Shown: in pieces, positions 1 to 9,744 of the stretch
Numbering within the stretch: position 1 is the stretch's first letter
Layout: each line of letters starts with the position of its first letter
NCBI RefSeq assembly: GCF_900187995.1
Contig: NZ_FZNZ01000005.1
Span: 62,001-126,000 of the forward strand
Direction of reading: 5' to 3'
Origin: Prevotella jejuni
GTDB lineage: Bacteria; Bacteroidota; Bacteroidia; Bacteroidales; Bacteroidaceae
DNA: 64,000 nucleotides
Program-made: the position numbers and the translations under genes
Notes under the pieces: generated by a model
What the model saw: the letters and a program-made list of their open reading frames with translations, nothing else
The model's database searches: none
What the model was told of the DNA's origin: nothing

Positions 1-2222
1 GCATTGTTCATTGCTTCAGCATTCGTTTGGAACTCCCATCGGCCCTCTCCTTTGGCGATGTCGGTATAGCTGAAGAGACTATACCCACGTGAGTTTGAAC
101 CTCGATTGCGCACACTCACCAGCACACTACCGTCTGGTAGTTCCTCTACCTTAGACTCGTCAGCGCCCGTACTTGGCAACTGCATCGGTCCACCGAGTAG
201 TTTCCATGTTGCACCGAAGTCGTCAGAAAAGATGACAAAGGTAGCGTTCTGCTTGGTATTATTCGTTGGATAAGCGATATACAGACGGTTATAAGCCCCC
301 TGCTTAACGTATCGGCTCTGCATAATCTTCCCACTTGTCAGGAACAGACCATTCGTCTTACCGCCCAAGCTGTTCTTTGTCAAGTTGTATATCTGGTAGG
401 TCAACGAGTCCTTCGTCCATGTTTCTCCACCGTCACTACTATGCAATCGCACCACATGTTGGGGTTGTTCGTACCGACTATCAAAGAAGCTTGTGTGTCC
501 ACCGACGCACATCACGAGTAAATTCTGCGGATTGTTCCGATCGACAACGATAGAGGGATCGCCAAAGCTGTAGGTCCACTGCTTCGAACTATGGTCTTGT
601 TGCGCATCACCAGCAGCGATGGTACGATAGTTAGCATCCCATGTCGCGCCATGGTCTGAGCTGGTTTTCATAACGATATCGTTATGTCCATTACCCATAC
701 CGATGTCCGATCCCGTCCGACGGAGGTCTACCGCCACAAAAAGCTTACCGTTGCCATCCTGCCCCAGAGCAGGGATACGATAGCCAAAGGGCGACTTCGT
801 GTTATCAAAGACGATTGCTGTCTGATATTTCTCATTGTCGGCTATCTGCTTCTTCACCACCTCCCCGACGGCAGGGGCTATCTGTATCGTCAGCTGTTGG
901 ATATGGGCTGCGTCCGTCAACACCTGAAACGGAACACTCTGCAAGGCTATGCCGTCCACCGAGAAAGACTTTGCAGCAGTATTCGTGGCCGTCTCTGTCT
1001 TCGCTGTCGTCACATCCTTTACCGTCGTCGAACCCGCCTCTCCCTTGAAAGAGAAGCTATAGCCCGTGATGACATAGCCTTTCTCCACTGAGAGCGTATA
1101 GTTCTGACTATTCTTACTTGAGATGATAATCGTCTTTGGCGACGTCGCACTGCTATATCCGATATTGTTTTTTCCATTCGCATTGGCCAAGGTCACGACC
1201 GGATCACCAGCGTTAGAAATGAGATAAGTGTTCCATGCTTGTCCCTTTGTCTTCCTGTCTTGTCGATAGAAAGTGGCGTTATCAGGGTCGAGCACACGTG
1301 CCTCAAGCACCGTCGCAAAGGCAGGTTCGATGAGAACCGTCGACCCATTGTCCTTTCCACCAGTCCAGAAACAGATCTGACCCGACTGTCCGCTGAGGTT
1401 TAAGGCGTATCCATTGGCATCTCGCAATTGCATATAAACAGGGTCGGTGAAGGCTGAAGAGAGGTTGGATGATGCCGAGAACCACCACTTAGCACACTTC
1501 GTATTCCCCTCCAACGGCTCCATCGTCGCCTCAGCCGTATTCGTTGCAGGGGCCACAGCGACAAGTGCTTTCGTCGTACCGAAGGCTTTGTTGTATAGTG
1601 TATAGCCTTCCTGCTCATTGCCAACGAAGCACCAAAGCTGATTGTCAGGCTGCTGCGGCATCGTACGGTCCACATTCCCCGCCGTTGCAGGCACCTCACT
1701 GATACTCCCATCAGCCGCAGCAACAGCCAAGGTAGTGTTCTTGAACTTCAATGTGTACCATCGTGTGCCCTCCGCAAAATCACCTCCTACAATGGTTGTG
1801 GGCACAAAGGGATGAAGTGACGTCGCTCCTGCCCCCTGCACACTCAGCCCATTAGTCATCATACGCTCCCCCGTCATCATCTGAGTCTGCCAATAGTTTG
1901 CGTGTAGCGGTAGCCCATTCACCATCTTACGCTCCCCCGTCATCATCTGAGTCTGCCGATAGTCTGCGTGGGTCCGTTGGTTATTAGTCCTCATACGCTC
2001 CCCTGTCACGATCCGAGTCCACGTTCTGTCCCTCCTCCTTTGGGCATCAAGCAGAGAAGACCATACATCCCCTTTTCTGCTCAATAAGGCTGATAGAGGC
2101 TTACAACTACTGATCGCAGTGGGCATCCCCACCCCATCAGACATCCGAGAAAAACACGTGTTCGAGGCCCAAGAAGTTGTAGTAAGGCCACAAAGAAAGA
2201 TTGCTATAAAATGTTTATACAT
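1..2222 (-). CDS. Secreted exo-alpha-sialidase (GH33-like), 3' end outside window
   Basis: The frame is open from ATG at 2220-2222 to the window edge (about 740 codons), so the C-terminus is missing. The product should release terminal sialic acid from host glycans. Visible: a signal peptide (MYKHFIAIFLCGLTTTSWA), a variable repeat-bearing N-terminal stretch, a lectin-like module (about residues 140-290), then the sialidase propeller. The propeller has a YRIP arginine motif near residue 480, Asp boxes SSDHGATW (~525), SSDGGETW (~600) and SDDFGATW (~672), and the conserved acidic segment ESKVEELPDGS. The catalytic Tyr would lie beyond the window. It is separated from the galactosidase/fucosidase genes by the R-M pair but fits the same glycan-stripping pathway. 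Residues 70-125 carry a 22-residue tandem repeat. The family call is firm; linkage specificity cannot be read. Confidence 0.86.
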   Translation of the reverse strand, partial: MYKHFIAIFLCGLTTTSWASNTCFSRMSDGVGMPTAISSCKPLSALLSRKGDVWSSLLDAQRRRDRTWTRIVTGERMRTNNQRTHADYRQTQMMTGERKMVNGLPLHANYWQTQMMTGERMMTNGLSVQGAGATSLHPFVPTTIVGGDFAEGTRWYTLKFKNTTLAVAAADGSISEVPATAGNVDRTMPQQPDNQLWCFVGNEQEGYTLYNKAFGTTKALVAVAPATNTAEATMEPLEGNTKCAKWWFSASSNLSSAFTDPVYMQLRDANGYALNLSGQSGQICFWTGGKDNGSTVLIEPAFATVLEARVLDPDNATFYRQDRKTKGQAWNTYLISNAGDPVVTLANANGKNNIGYSSATSPKTIIISSKNSQNYTLSVEKGYVITGYSFSFKGEAGSTTVKDVTTAKTETATNTAAKSFSVDGIALQSVPFQVLTDAAHIQQLTIQIAPAVGEVVKKQIADNEKYQTAIVFDNTKSPFGYRIPALGQDGNGKLFVAVDLRRTGSDIGMGNGHNDIVMKTSSDHGATWDANYRTIAAGDAQQDHSSKQWTYSFGDPSIVVDRNNPQNLLVMCVGGHTSFFDSRYEQPQHVVRLHSSDGGETWTKDSLTYQIYNLTKNSLGGKTNGLFLTSGKIMQSRYVKQGAYNRLYIAYPTNNTKQNATFVIFSDDFGATWKLLGGPMQLPSTGADESKVEELPDGSVLVSVRNRGSNSRGYSLFSYTDIAKGEGRWEFQTNAEAMNN
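1864..2010 (-). repeat. In-frame 66-bp tandem repeat in sialidase N-terminus
   Basis: The word CGCTCCCC recurs at 1864, 1930 and 1996, exactly 66 bp apart. On the coding strand each unit is 22 codons carrying TGER and QTQMMTGER-like words. The reading frame is kept, so the repeat lengthens a linker between the signal peptide and the first folded module. Confidence 0.8.
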
Positions 2223-2378
2223 CTACTATTTAGTTTGTTTTTAGTTTGCTGTCATATTTAACATTTCCTGTAGCATCCTATCTCACAGTTTGTTACGAGC
2301 GAAAAAAGATGACAGAAGTGACAGGAAAATCAAAAGTTATATTTTAGAAGATTGTTTCTACATAGGATGAAGGGCCTA

Positions 2379-5300
2379 TTAAAACACCTCATCTAAGAAC
2401 TCCTCCATCCTTCCCTCCTTAGCCGCTGGCAAACTATCAGCCTGCCTCAAGTGATGATCAGACGCTGAGATATGGATTGTCTCATCAAATCCAAGGATAT
2501 AGCGCAGGGCGATACGGTAGATACACTCGGTTGGAGCAAGTCCATACACTTGGTGTTTGAAGATATGGCGGATACGTTCCTCCGAGTCTGGATAAGCCTG
2601 TTTCATACCCTTACTGTTATAGAGTCTCTTCACAATCTCAGTAATGTATTGCCCCGACTTCATATACAAGTCGGCGAACGTCTTACGTGGGTCATCGAAG
2701 CAGCCGGGGTTCTCCTCTTCAAGTAAGTCTACCATTCTGCGCACCGTCTCCTTAGGTGTGAAGATCTGATTCGTACGTTGTGCGGGGATGTAATTGAATA
2801 TATCTTCCTCGTTGGTAGGCTCGAAGTAATTGGCTAAACGCCTCCGCAAGGCCATGAACTCTTTAACGGAATCATTAAAGACCACCTCATCGAAGAAGTG
2901 ACCCCTACTGTGTTCCTTCTCGCCAGTGTCCTTATTAATATAGTCGCCTCCGTCTCTCAACAATCGAAACTCCTCTTTCGTCACACTCGTTACCTCTAAG
3001 AACACCTCCTCTGGAATATCCTTATCAAAGTTCTGCAAGGTTGTTTCTTCATTACCATAGGCCATCAAGAACGATGGTATCGTACGTGAGAAGCCTCGTA
3101 GATGATTACGAACAAGCTCGTTCACATCCCCCTTCTTCTTGTCAATGCGTTGCTGCTCATAGACCTCGGCAACGATTTCCACACTTGCATTCAAGAGTTC
3201 TGTCTTCTTCTCTTGTACCTTCTTTTCTAACCTGTCGTCGATAGTCTGCTTCTTTGCATCATATCTCTTCTGAATATCGTCTTGCTGTTGTGTTGTCTTC
3301 CCGACACACTCCTCCTTACACCGTAGGTCTAACTTATTCTTATCAACGGCTGCTTGATAACAGTCTTTACCTATCTGCTCGTTTACAGCCTTTCTTATTC
3401 TCAAGGCAGCAACACCCTGGTTACGCTTCGTAAGGGCGTCCTCCTTCGACTCCTCGTGTGTCTTAGCATGGGTCATCACCGTGCCTGTCAGGACTTTAGT
3501 ATAATTGTCTATCAACTGTTCCTCGGCACTCTTTCCCTTCTTCTCCTTTGCTTCACGATATTTTTGGAGCGTATCATTAATCTGTTGTTCTACGTCTTCA
3601 TCGTCACCGAATATCTTTTCTCCGAACAGACGCTGCTGTCTTTCAGCTATTTGTTCAGCACTCGGTTGTGCATTACCATCGGCATCCACCTCATGAGACA
3701 ACTGTTCTACATCGTTCGTATCGATGCTCTTATTCTTTGCTTCCTTTACGTCTTCAAACTTATTGATGATAGTCATCAGACCAGGAGAACTACTATATAT
3801 ATTAGCGATATTAGCGAAGAGAAAGTTACTCATAAAGCCACTTCTCACCACCTCCTTAGAGCGTATTCGTCGAGGAATGAGCATCACCTGTTCGGCATCC
3901 AACTCCTCCATCTCGCCCTGCTCATCCTCGCCTATCACAGGGAAGAAATTCAGCAACTCTCTGATATGCGCCTTTCTCGTGTCTACATCGCCACCTCCCG
4001 ATGCCGTGTCAACCGATAGTCCGTTGGCCATCTCCTCATAGATTGTCAGCGTGCGGGCTGGGTCGAAGTCGAAGACATAGGCATTCTCTTTCCTATGATA
4101 CCGTCCGTCTGTATCCATATAGAGGTGGGGCGTCTGTGCTCGGAAGGCCGTTTGCATATACTGTGCAGGGCTTTTTATATTACTGAGTATCAGCACTGCC
4201 GTCCATTCAGGGATAGTTACTCCCGTCGTCAGCTGGCCCACAGAGAGTGTTATCGTCCCTTGTGGGTGCTCCTCAATGGCTTTGCGCACACGTGCCAATG
4301 AGCTCTCGTCTTCTATAACCTCGTCTTCATCGCTCTTGCCATCACCTGCCGCAACAACTATCTCAATGCTTGCGAACTCTGGATGTCGTTGTGTGTCTCT
4401 TAGCTTCTTTGCCAATGTCTTGGCCGCATCAACACGGTTTAATAGCCAGAAGCTATGCCTTATCTCTTTACGCAAAGCCTCGGTTGAGAAGGGATAACGG
4501 GGTTGACGGCTCAGAGCATCGAGCCATTTATCAACCGACTCATCATGCACAAAGCGTCCATGCTCTACTCGGAAGAACTCGTTAAGGTCGAAGGCAAAGG
4601 CCTCCGTGTCGCCATCTATCTCCACACCTTGGCTCACCTTCTCTATGACGATGTCGCTCATTCGATAGGTGTACATATTGAGTCTTGGCAGCTCTATATA
4701 GGGGTTATGACCCTTTGACTCGTCCCACTGTGCCTTAGCACGGCACTCGTCTGCATAGGTCCAATTGAAGATTGAGCCAGGAGGGAACTTGTCGTTAGCC
4801 AGTGCCTTGAATGGAGTTCCACTCAAGTGAAGCGTATGCTTACGACGTATCTGGTCGAAGGCTACATCGGTCTTATAGGTGTCTACGCCTTCATGAGCTT
4901 CATCAATAACCAGCAAGTCCCACGTTAGTTGGGCCACTTCCTCCAGTTTTCTATGACTGCCACCAAAGTCGATTGAGCCTTTCAGGTCCTGTAGACTGAC
5001 AAACTCAATACAGTTCTTTGTACCCTTACCATGCTTTATCTCCTCTACATACTGCTGACGAGTAAGACAGGGCTTAGGCTTGCGCTGTAGCAATGCCTGC
5101 ACTCGACTCACAAAGAGATAATGCTCTTCACCGACAAACTTTAGGTAGTCCGAATACCACGAGTCGGCAATGGCTGGGCGATTCGTCACGACAAGCACGT
5201 TACGAAACTGCATCTTCATACAAAGGTCATAGACGGCTAATGTCTTACCAAAACGGGGCTTTGCGTTCCAAAGGAACTCCGTCTCAGGACAGTGCTTAAA

Positions 5301-5726
5301 GCTCTCTATCGTCATGCGCACAGCCTCTCCTTGGCTGTCCTCGCGTAGTTGATATTGCTGAATGGCCTTTCCTTTGACAATACCACGGTTCTCTCGGAAC
5401 TCATAAAACTTCATTTTCGACTCGTCCGTACCAATCTTAAACCACTCGGTCAGCGGCTCTTGCGCATAACCTAACTTGCTTAAATAAGAATGGAAAGCCT
5501 TGTCTAAGAATGTCTCGTTCGTTCCTTCATACACAGCATTGCCTTTCCACTCTAATATCCAAGCGATATTAGCCGTGTGGCATTGCTGTTTGATTCTATC
5601 TTCAACACTGTCTTGTTCGGTATAACCAATCTTCACCCAACCATCATGATAACTAACTCCAGGTGTAGTATAGGCATATATCTTAGGTAAGACAACGTGG
5701 CTGGTCTGTATCTTAGGTGTTCTCAT
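2379..5726 (-). CDS. GIY-YIG-like / DEAH-box restriction helicase with C-terminal methylase-like half-domain
   Basis: Restriction or translocation subunit of an R-M system, 1115 aa. Residues 1-100 resemble a T5orf172/GIY-YIG nuclease module (PKIYAYT at 14-20, KIGYT at 32-36). The superfamily-2 helicase core follows: variant Walker A PRFGKT (157-162), DEAH (275-278), SGTP (302-305), motif V LTTGVTIPEW (~499-508) and motif VI-like MQTAFRAQ (~524). A charged, probably coiled-coil stretch spans about 690-880. From about 986 the sequence looks like the first half of an N6-adenine methylase (IFTPKETVRRMVDLL, then ADLYMKSGQYI), but no NPPY follows before the stop. The ATG overlaps the stop of the upstream methylase by one base (TAATG), implying translational coupling. 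A cytoplasmic complex with the methylase is expected. Helicase call certain, nuclease module likely, system type uncertain. Confidence 0.85.
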   Translation of the reverse strand: MRTPKIQTSHVVLPKIYAYTTPGVSYHDGWVKIGYTEQDSVEDRIKQQCHTANIAWILEWKGNAVYEGTNETFLDKAFHSYLSKLGYAQEPLTEWFKIGTDESKMKFYEFRENRGIVKGKAIQQYQLREDSQGEAVRMTIESFKHCPETEFLWNAKPRFGKTLAVYDLCMKMQFRNVLVVTNRPAIADSWYSDYLKFVGEEHYLFVSRVQALLQRKPKPCLTRQQYVEEIKHGKGTKNCIEFVSLQDLKGSIDFGGSHRKLEEVAQLTWDLLVIDEAHEGVDTYKTDVAFDQIRRKHTLHLSGTPFKALANDKFPPGSIFNWTYADECRAKAQWDESKGHNPYIELPRLNMYTYRMSDIVIEKVSQGVEIDGDTEAFAFDLNEFFRVEHGRFVHDESVDKWLDALSRQPRYPFSTEALRKEIRHSFWLLNRVDAAKTLAKKLRDTQRHPEFASIEIVVAAGDGKSDEDEVIEDESSLARVRKAIEEHPQGTITLSVGQLTTGVTIPEWTAVLILSNIKSPAQYMQTAFRAQTPHLYMDTDGRYHRKENAYVFDFDPARTLTIYEEMANGLSVDTASGGGDVDTRKAHIRELLNFFPVIGEDEQGEMEELDAEQVMLIPRRIRSKEVVRSGFMSNFLFANIANIYSSSPGLMTIINKFEDVKEAKNKSIDTNDVEQLSHEVDADGNAQPSAEQIAERQQRLFGEKIFGDDEDVEQQINDTLQKYREAKEKKGKSAEEQLIDNYTKVLTGTVMTHAKTHEESKEDALTKRNQGVAALRIRKAVNEQIGKDCYQAAVDKNKLDLRCKEECVGKTTQQQDDIQKRYDAKKQTIDDRLEKKVQEKKTELLNASVEIVAEVYEQQRIDKKKGDVNELVRNHLRGFSRTIPSFLMAYGNEETTLQNFDKDIPEEVFLEVTSVTKEEFRLLRDGGDYINKDTGEKEHSRGHFFDEVVFNDSVKEFMALRRRLANYFEPTNEEDIFNYIPAQRTNQIFTPKETVRRMVDLLEEENPGCFDDPRKTFADLYMKSGQYITEIVKRLYNSKGMKQAYPDSEERIRHIFKHQVYGLAPTECIYRIALRYILGFDETIHISASDHHLRQADSLPAAKEGRMEEFLDEVF

Positions 5727-7726
5727 TAGTCCATCTCCTTAACGTGTGTTTCAATAAAGTTGCGCTCCTCCTCCGATAGTCCATACTTATCATATAGCTG
5801 CAAGTCTATCGATGAGATAGACTGCGACCAGTCGATGTCGGAGGACATAGTAAAGTCTTGGAGGGGGACGTACTTGAACTTAATAGGAGTTATATCTTGC
5901 GTTACTTTTAAAACACTAAGTAGTGCTCTGAGAAATTTACTCTTAATGTATGACTGTAAATGAAGAGCTTCACTTTCTGTATCAAAATTACCAATACTTA
6001 AAAAGGTCTCGGTATTTGCGAGCATTGGAAAGCCAAGAATGAGAGAAGCCAGACCCTCTCCAAACTCACCTTTACCCGATGCCTTAGTTAAAAGTATCTT
6101 GTACTTAGACAAATTGGAGACCTCATTCACATAGTCACGCCTTATATATTTATAGCATCTTTCATTGTTTTCTCTACCAACGACCATGATATACTCTTTC
6201 CCATCATTGGGTTTATTCATATGGAAAACGAAAGGTAATAAATCAAAGATATTTGTTGCCATATCGTATGGATGACCTTTTGTAAGATAGGACATAGCCT
6301 TTGGATTCTCCTTGTGCATGGTATCTGTCAATCTATACGATGTTCTTGAAATAGCTATATCAGCAAGAGAATGTTCCTTGACAATAGGTAGTATCTTTTT
6401 CAATATGCCGTTTAGCTCTTTATAAGGAGTAAATACTTCTATTTCTCCATAATCCTTTCCTGCATCTCTATACGACACTGCTACGCCTCCTCTAAAGTTT
6501 ATATTAGGAAAGACCTTAGAACTGTCTGGCTCATAAAAGAGTATTTTCAAGTGTTTATCTGTTAACATCTTCTTGTTCCATACAGCGGGAGTTGAACCTG
6601 CATCAAATAGGAAACGTGCTGGAGTTACAAGCTCTACTTTATCTGAAATTGAGTATGCTGAATCCATAAATAGATGATAGACTGGTGGCATATAGTTCTT
6701 TTGTTCACCTAAAGTCTCATCCTGATATGGTGGATTTCCAACGACGAAATCAAATTTCATAAGCCATTTTCTTTTATGGTATGTTTTATGTTTTTTGGTA
6801 ATAAAGTCCGTGTAATTGCACTCGAAACTGTCGGGTGTCTCTGTTGCTGATGGCAGCCATCTACGCAGTCGACATTGCTGTCCGTTATGCTGTAAGACAT
6901 CGTCCTTCTGACAACCTGCGCACGGTGTGATAGTCTCAATGGTCTCGAACAATCCCGCCTCAACCGTCTTCTCGTCATGACAAGAGGCTGGGACAACAGC
7001 TTTCAGACCGTCCATCTGCCATACGTTCCATGCTATTATCTCTGCCGCCTTACGGATGATGTCCTTTGCTGGTCGGCATGAGAAACGTTGTTCGTGATAG
7101 TCTACAAAGGTGGCAAGGAGGGCTTCACGTGCCAAGAGGAGGTTGTCGCCTTGCCACTCATAGCCGTAGACATGCGCTAAGGCAAGGAGTGCCCACCGTG
7201 TCCATTCGGCATCGGTAGCGAACTCGTTCACCCTCTGCAACTTGCGGTCTAATAGTCCGACACGCTCGTCAATAGGGATAGGCTCGGCCGTAACAGTGTC
7301 GTATCGGGAGGTGAGGAAAGGTGCTTCGCCACACGAGATTTCCAACTCCGTAGTCAGAACATAGCGTTGCCACGGCTCCATCTCCCCCTCCAGTCCGTCC
7401 TGTGCACGGTTCCATTCGTCGTCGATAGCGTCGTTCATCTTCTTAACGAGCCATGCAGGCGTGAACACCTCAGCCATCTGTCGCGAACGTCGCAGCTGTT
7501 CGTCCCTTGTCTTCAAGGCTCTTGGCATGATGATACTACCGTGCTTGCCCGTAATAGCCGATACGGTGATGCTATCGTGCCAACCGTAGCCATCGCCCTC
7601 AGCAACGTAACTATCCGTAGCCCAAAAGATATTCTTTTGAGTGGAATGGTCGACTAAGAGCACTTCAAGCAGCCCCGGTTCGTCTCGTAGCAATCTATCT
7701 TCAAGGATGTCTATAGGTTCTGACAT
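5726..7726 (-). CDS. Eco57I-type N6-adenine DNA methyltransferase (R-M modification subunit)
   Basis: 666-aa methylase predicted to protect host DNA from the helicase-nuclease encoded directly downstream. Motif X-like VFTPAWLVKKM lies at about 88-98, a variant AdoMet motif LEISCGEAPFL at 128-138, and the catalytic FDFVVGNPPYQDE segment with NPPY at 331-334. The C-terminal third (about 340-666) would be the target-recognition and Eco57I-like region. A CxxC pair (269-272) precedes the catalytic motif. Its TAA stop shares a base with the next ATG, so the two genes are one transcription unit. A good promoter (7752-7782) lies just upstream. No separate specificity gene is present, so recognition is presumably built into this protein. 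Family call strong; recognition sequence unknown. Confidence 0.87.
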   Translation of the reverse strand: MSEPIDILEDRLLRDEPGLLEVLLVDHSTQKNIFWATDSYVAEGDGYGWHDSITVSAITGKHGSIIMPRALKTRDEQLRRSRQMAEVFTPAWLVKKMNDAIDDEWNRAQDGLEGEMEPWQRYVLTTELEISCGEAPFLTSRYDTVTAEPIPIDERVGLLDRKLQRVNEFATDAEWTRWALLALAHVYGYEWQGDNLLLAREALLATFVDYHEQRFSCRPAKDIIRKAAEIIAWNVWQMDGLKAVVPASCHDEKTVEAGLFETIETITPCAGCQKDDVLQHNGQQCRLRRWLPSATETPDSFECNYTDFITKKHKTYHKRKWLMKFDFVVGNPPYQDETLGEQKNYMPPVYHLFMDSAYSISDKVELVTPARFLFDAGSTPAVWNKKMLTDKHLKILFYEPDSSKVFPNINFRGGVAVSYRDAGKDYGEIEVFTPYKELNGILKKILPIVKEHSLADIAISRTSYRLTDTMHKENPKAMSYLTKGHPYDMATNIFDLLPFVFHMNKPNDGKEYIMVVGRENNERCYKYIRRDYVNEVSNLSKYKILLTKASGKGEFGEGLASLILGFPMLANTETFLSIGNFDTESEALHLQSYIKSKFLRALLSVLKVTQDITPIKFKYVPLQDFTMSSDIDWSQSISSIDLQLYDKYGLSEEERNFIETHVKEMD

Positions 7727-7751
7727 GATGTTATTAAAGATTTGTTTCCTG

Positions 7752-7782
7752 CAAATTTACAACTTTCTTGGGAGTTATGCAA
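7752..7782 (-). promoter_or_regulatory. Predicted promoter of the R-M operon
   Basis: On the minus strand TTGC, 19 nt, then TAAATTTG matches the Bacteroidota -33/-7 pattern (TTTG / TAnnTTTG). It ends 26 bp before the methylase ATG. Confidence 0.6.
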
Positions 7783-7794
7783 GAGTGGAAAGGG

Positions 7795-7935
7795 GGTCTG
7801 ATGGGTGTTGGGGGATAGTTGTTAGGTGTTGATGATTAGCCTTGTTGGGTGTTGGGTGATGGATGTTGGGTGTTGATGATTAGCCTTGGTGGGTGTTGGG
7901 TGATGGGTGTTAGGTGCTGATGATTAGCTAACGTT
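7795..7935 (+). repeat. G/T-rich word array (GTTGGGTG/GTTAGGTG family)
   Basis: Degenerate copies of GGTGTTGGGTG, GATGGGTGTTAGGTG and TGATGATTAGC follow one another. The same phrase precedes family-A elements at 8664-8720, 22130-22180, 25660-25705, 25945-25995, 37855-37905 and 54127-54177. No coding content. Confidence 0.65.
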
Positions 7936-8665
7936 GGCTGTAAGGTTCTGTGAAATCGGTTGACTTAATGTCTCTGTGCCCCTTTGTGTGTTCTGTTCAT
8001 CTGTGTTTTTCTGTGAGAAATAGGACGCACCCACTTGATGAGATGATATACATGCAAATCTTTGGGGAGTTTTATCTCTCACAGAGCGCACAGAGTTCAC
8101 TGAGCATTTTTGCGCACAGTTTCGAGTCCACAGAACGCCTCCGGCATACAGAGTTCACAGAGGCCTTTCAACTAACATTAGCTGTAACGCTCTGTGATAT
8201 CGGTTGACTTAATGTCTCTGTGGAATACTGTGTGTTCTGTTCTTCTGTGTTATTCTGTGAGAAATAGAATGCACCCACTCTATGAGATGAGACGCATGTA
8301 ACTTGCTGGGGAGTTTTATCTCTCACAGAGCTCACAGAGTTAACAGAGCCTTTTTGCGCACATTTCGAGCCCACAGAGGGCCTTCGGCATACAGAGTTCA
8401 CAGAGGCCTTTCAACTAACATTAGCTGTAACGCTCTGTGATATCGGTTGACTTAATGTCTCTGTGAAGCTTTGTGTGTTCTGTTCTTCTGTGTTTTTCTG
8501 TGAGAAATAGAACGCACCCACTTGATGAGATGATATACATGCAAATCTTTGGGAAGTTTTATCTCTCACAGAGCGCACAGAGTTCACTGAGCCTTTTGGT
8601 GCACATTTCGAGCTCACAGAACGCCTTCGGCATACAGAGAACACAGAGCGTTACTGCTAAAGATG
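7935..8665 (+). repeat. Family A: three tandem ~240-bp TCTGTG/CACAGA elements
   Basis: Three head-to-tail units. Each opens with a left half rich in TCTGTG (including the constant ATCGGTTGACTTAATGTC). A short variable centre containing GGGGAGTTTTATCTCTCACAGA follows, then a right half rich in CACAGA with the constant CCTTCGGCATACAGAG. The left end TTAGCTGTAACGCTCTGTG is seen at 8420-8438. Open frames inside are by-products of the 9-bp word spacing. Confidence 0.85.
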
Positions 8666-8730
8666 GGTGTTAAGTGATGGTTGTTAGGTGTTGATGATTA
8701 GCCTTGTTGGGTGTTGATAGGAATATGAAT

Positions 8731-8968
8731 AATCATTACAATCAATCAAGCTAAATACCCTCACTTTAGGACTTTAATGTCCCCTATAGCAATGTGCATA
8801 ACCTTCACGAAATCAGCGTATTACATTTACCATTCGAGGACATGCCCTTCTTGCTCGTTGAAGACGCTCTTCTTGGGTCAAGAAAAGCATGTTCTTGAAC
8901 GCAGAAGGGCATGTTCTTGTTGCAAGTTCGGCCTGTTCTCGAATGTAGAAGGGAACAGCTTGTAAAAT
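8731..8968 (+). repeat. Family C element (GAGAACATGCC palindrome type)
   Basis: Flank AATCATTACAATCA, an AACCTTCACGAAATCAG segment, then alternating GACATGCCCTTCTTG and CAAGAAAAGCATGTTCTTG words that form an inverted repeat. Close relatives lie at 21579 and 60057 with the same flank order. Confidence 0.75.
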
Positions 8969-9008
8969 ATATTGACACCTACTATTTGAATGATTAGCGT
9001 TCTGGAGC

Positions 9009-9200
9009 CTCACCCCCGGCCCCTCTCCGAATGGAGAGGGGAGTGATTACCGAGATACCCCTGTATGTCCTCAAGATGTTTAGCGGCCCATCTTCTATCA
9101 GTAGCAGGCTAATAGGGGTAACCTCACATACTAACTTCCAGTTGGCCCCTCCCCCTTCCCCTCCCCCAAAGGGAAGGGGCGTGATTACCGAGATACCCCT
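9009..9200 (+). repeat. Family B: BIME-like hairpin compound
   Basis: A CCCCTCTCC/GGAGAGGGG hairpin is followed by the flank GAGTGATTACCGAGATACCCC. A spacer, the alternative flank AGGGGTAACCTCACAT and a C-rich block (runs of 4-5 C with 1-2 nt loops) come next, ending with a second TACCGAGATACCCC flank. Confidence 0.8.
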
Positions 9201-9239
9201 ATGGCTAATCATCAACACCTAACAACCATCACTTAAAAC

Positions 9240-9590
9240 CCACCTTTAGCAGTAACGCTCTGTGTTCTCTGTATGCCGGAGGCGTTCTGTGGACTCGAAA
9301 CAGTGCGCAAAAAAGCTCAGTGAACTCTGTGCGCTCTGTGAGAGATAAAACTCCCCAGCGAGTTTCGCAATTGTTCTTTTTCTCACAGAGTACACAGATG
9401 AACAGAACACACAAAGGCCCACAGAGACATTAAGTCAACCGATTTCACAGAGCCTTACAGCCACCTTTAGCAGTAACGCTCTGTGAACTCTGTATGCCGA
9501 AGGCGTTCTGTGGGCTCGAAATGTGCGCCAAAAAGCTCCGTGAACTCTGTGCGCTCTGTGAGAGATAAAACTCCCCACTGTGAGAGAAGG
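9240..9590 (-). repeat. Family A: about one and a half elements, reverse orientation
   Basis: The same words as the units at 7935-8665 but read on the other strand: a complete unit to about 9463, then a partial one ending in the ATAAAACTCCCCA centre, where a family B element is joined. Confidence 0.8.
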
Positions 9591-9620
9591 AACTCATAAC
9601 GACCCTTGCAAGCAGGCCAG

Positions 9621-9679
9621 TAGGGGTAACCTCACATACTACTCCCCTCCCTACGGGGGAGGGGCCGGGGGAGGGGCCA
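9621..9679 (+). repeat. Family B hairpin with G-quadruplex-capable run
   Basis: Flank TAGGGGTAACCTCACATACT, a CTCCCCTCCC/GGGGGAGGGG hairpin, then GGGGGAGGGG repeated. It lies just downstream of the transporter gene's stop (9745). Confidence 0.8.
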
Positions 9680-9744
9680 GCTGGTGTAGAGTGTGGGGCC
9701 AGCTGTGGTTGTGTGTTGGCCACTATCTTGTGTGAGGCCGCCTC

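Noticed and set aside
8168..8644. Recurring 60-80-codon frames (SVCRRPSVGSK.. on one strand, SLTERTEFTE.. on the other) in every family A copy
   Set aside because: They track the repeat, start and stop at varying points, exist on both strands and arise from the 9-bp word spacing. No signal peptide or independent conservation is visible, so they are not listed as genes.
7935..8665. Possible integron attC array or plasmid-type iterons
   Set aside because: No integron integrase or replication gene is present, the copies are dispersed rather than at one site, and the attC core GTT/AAC layout is not seen.
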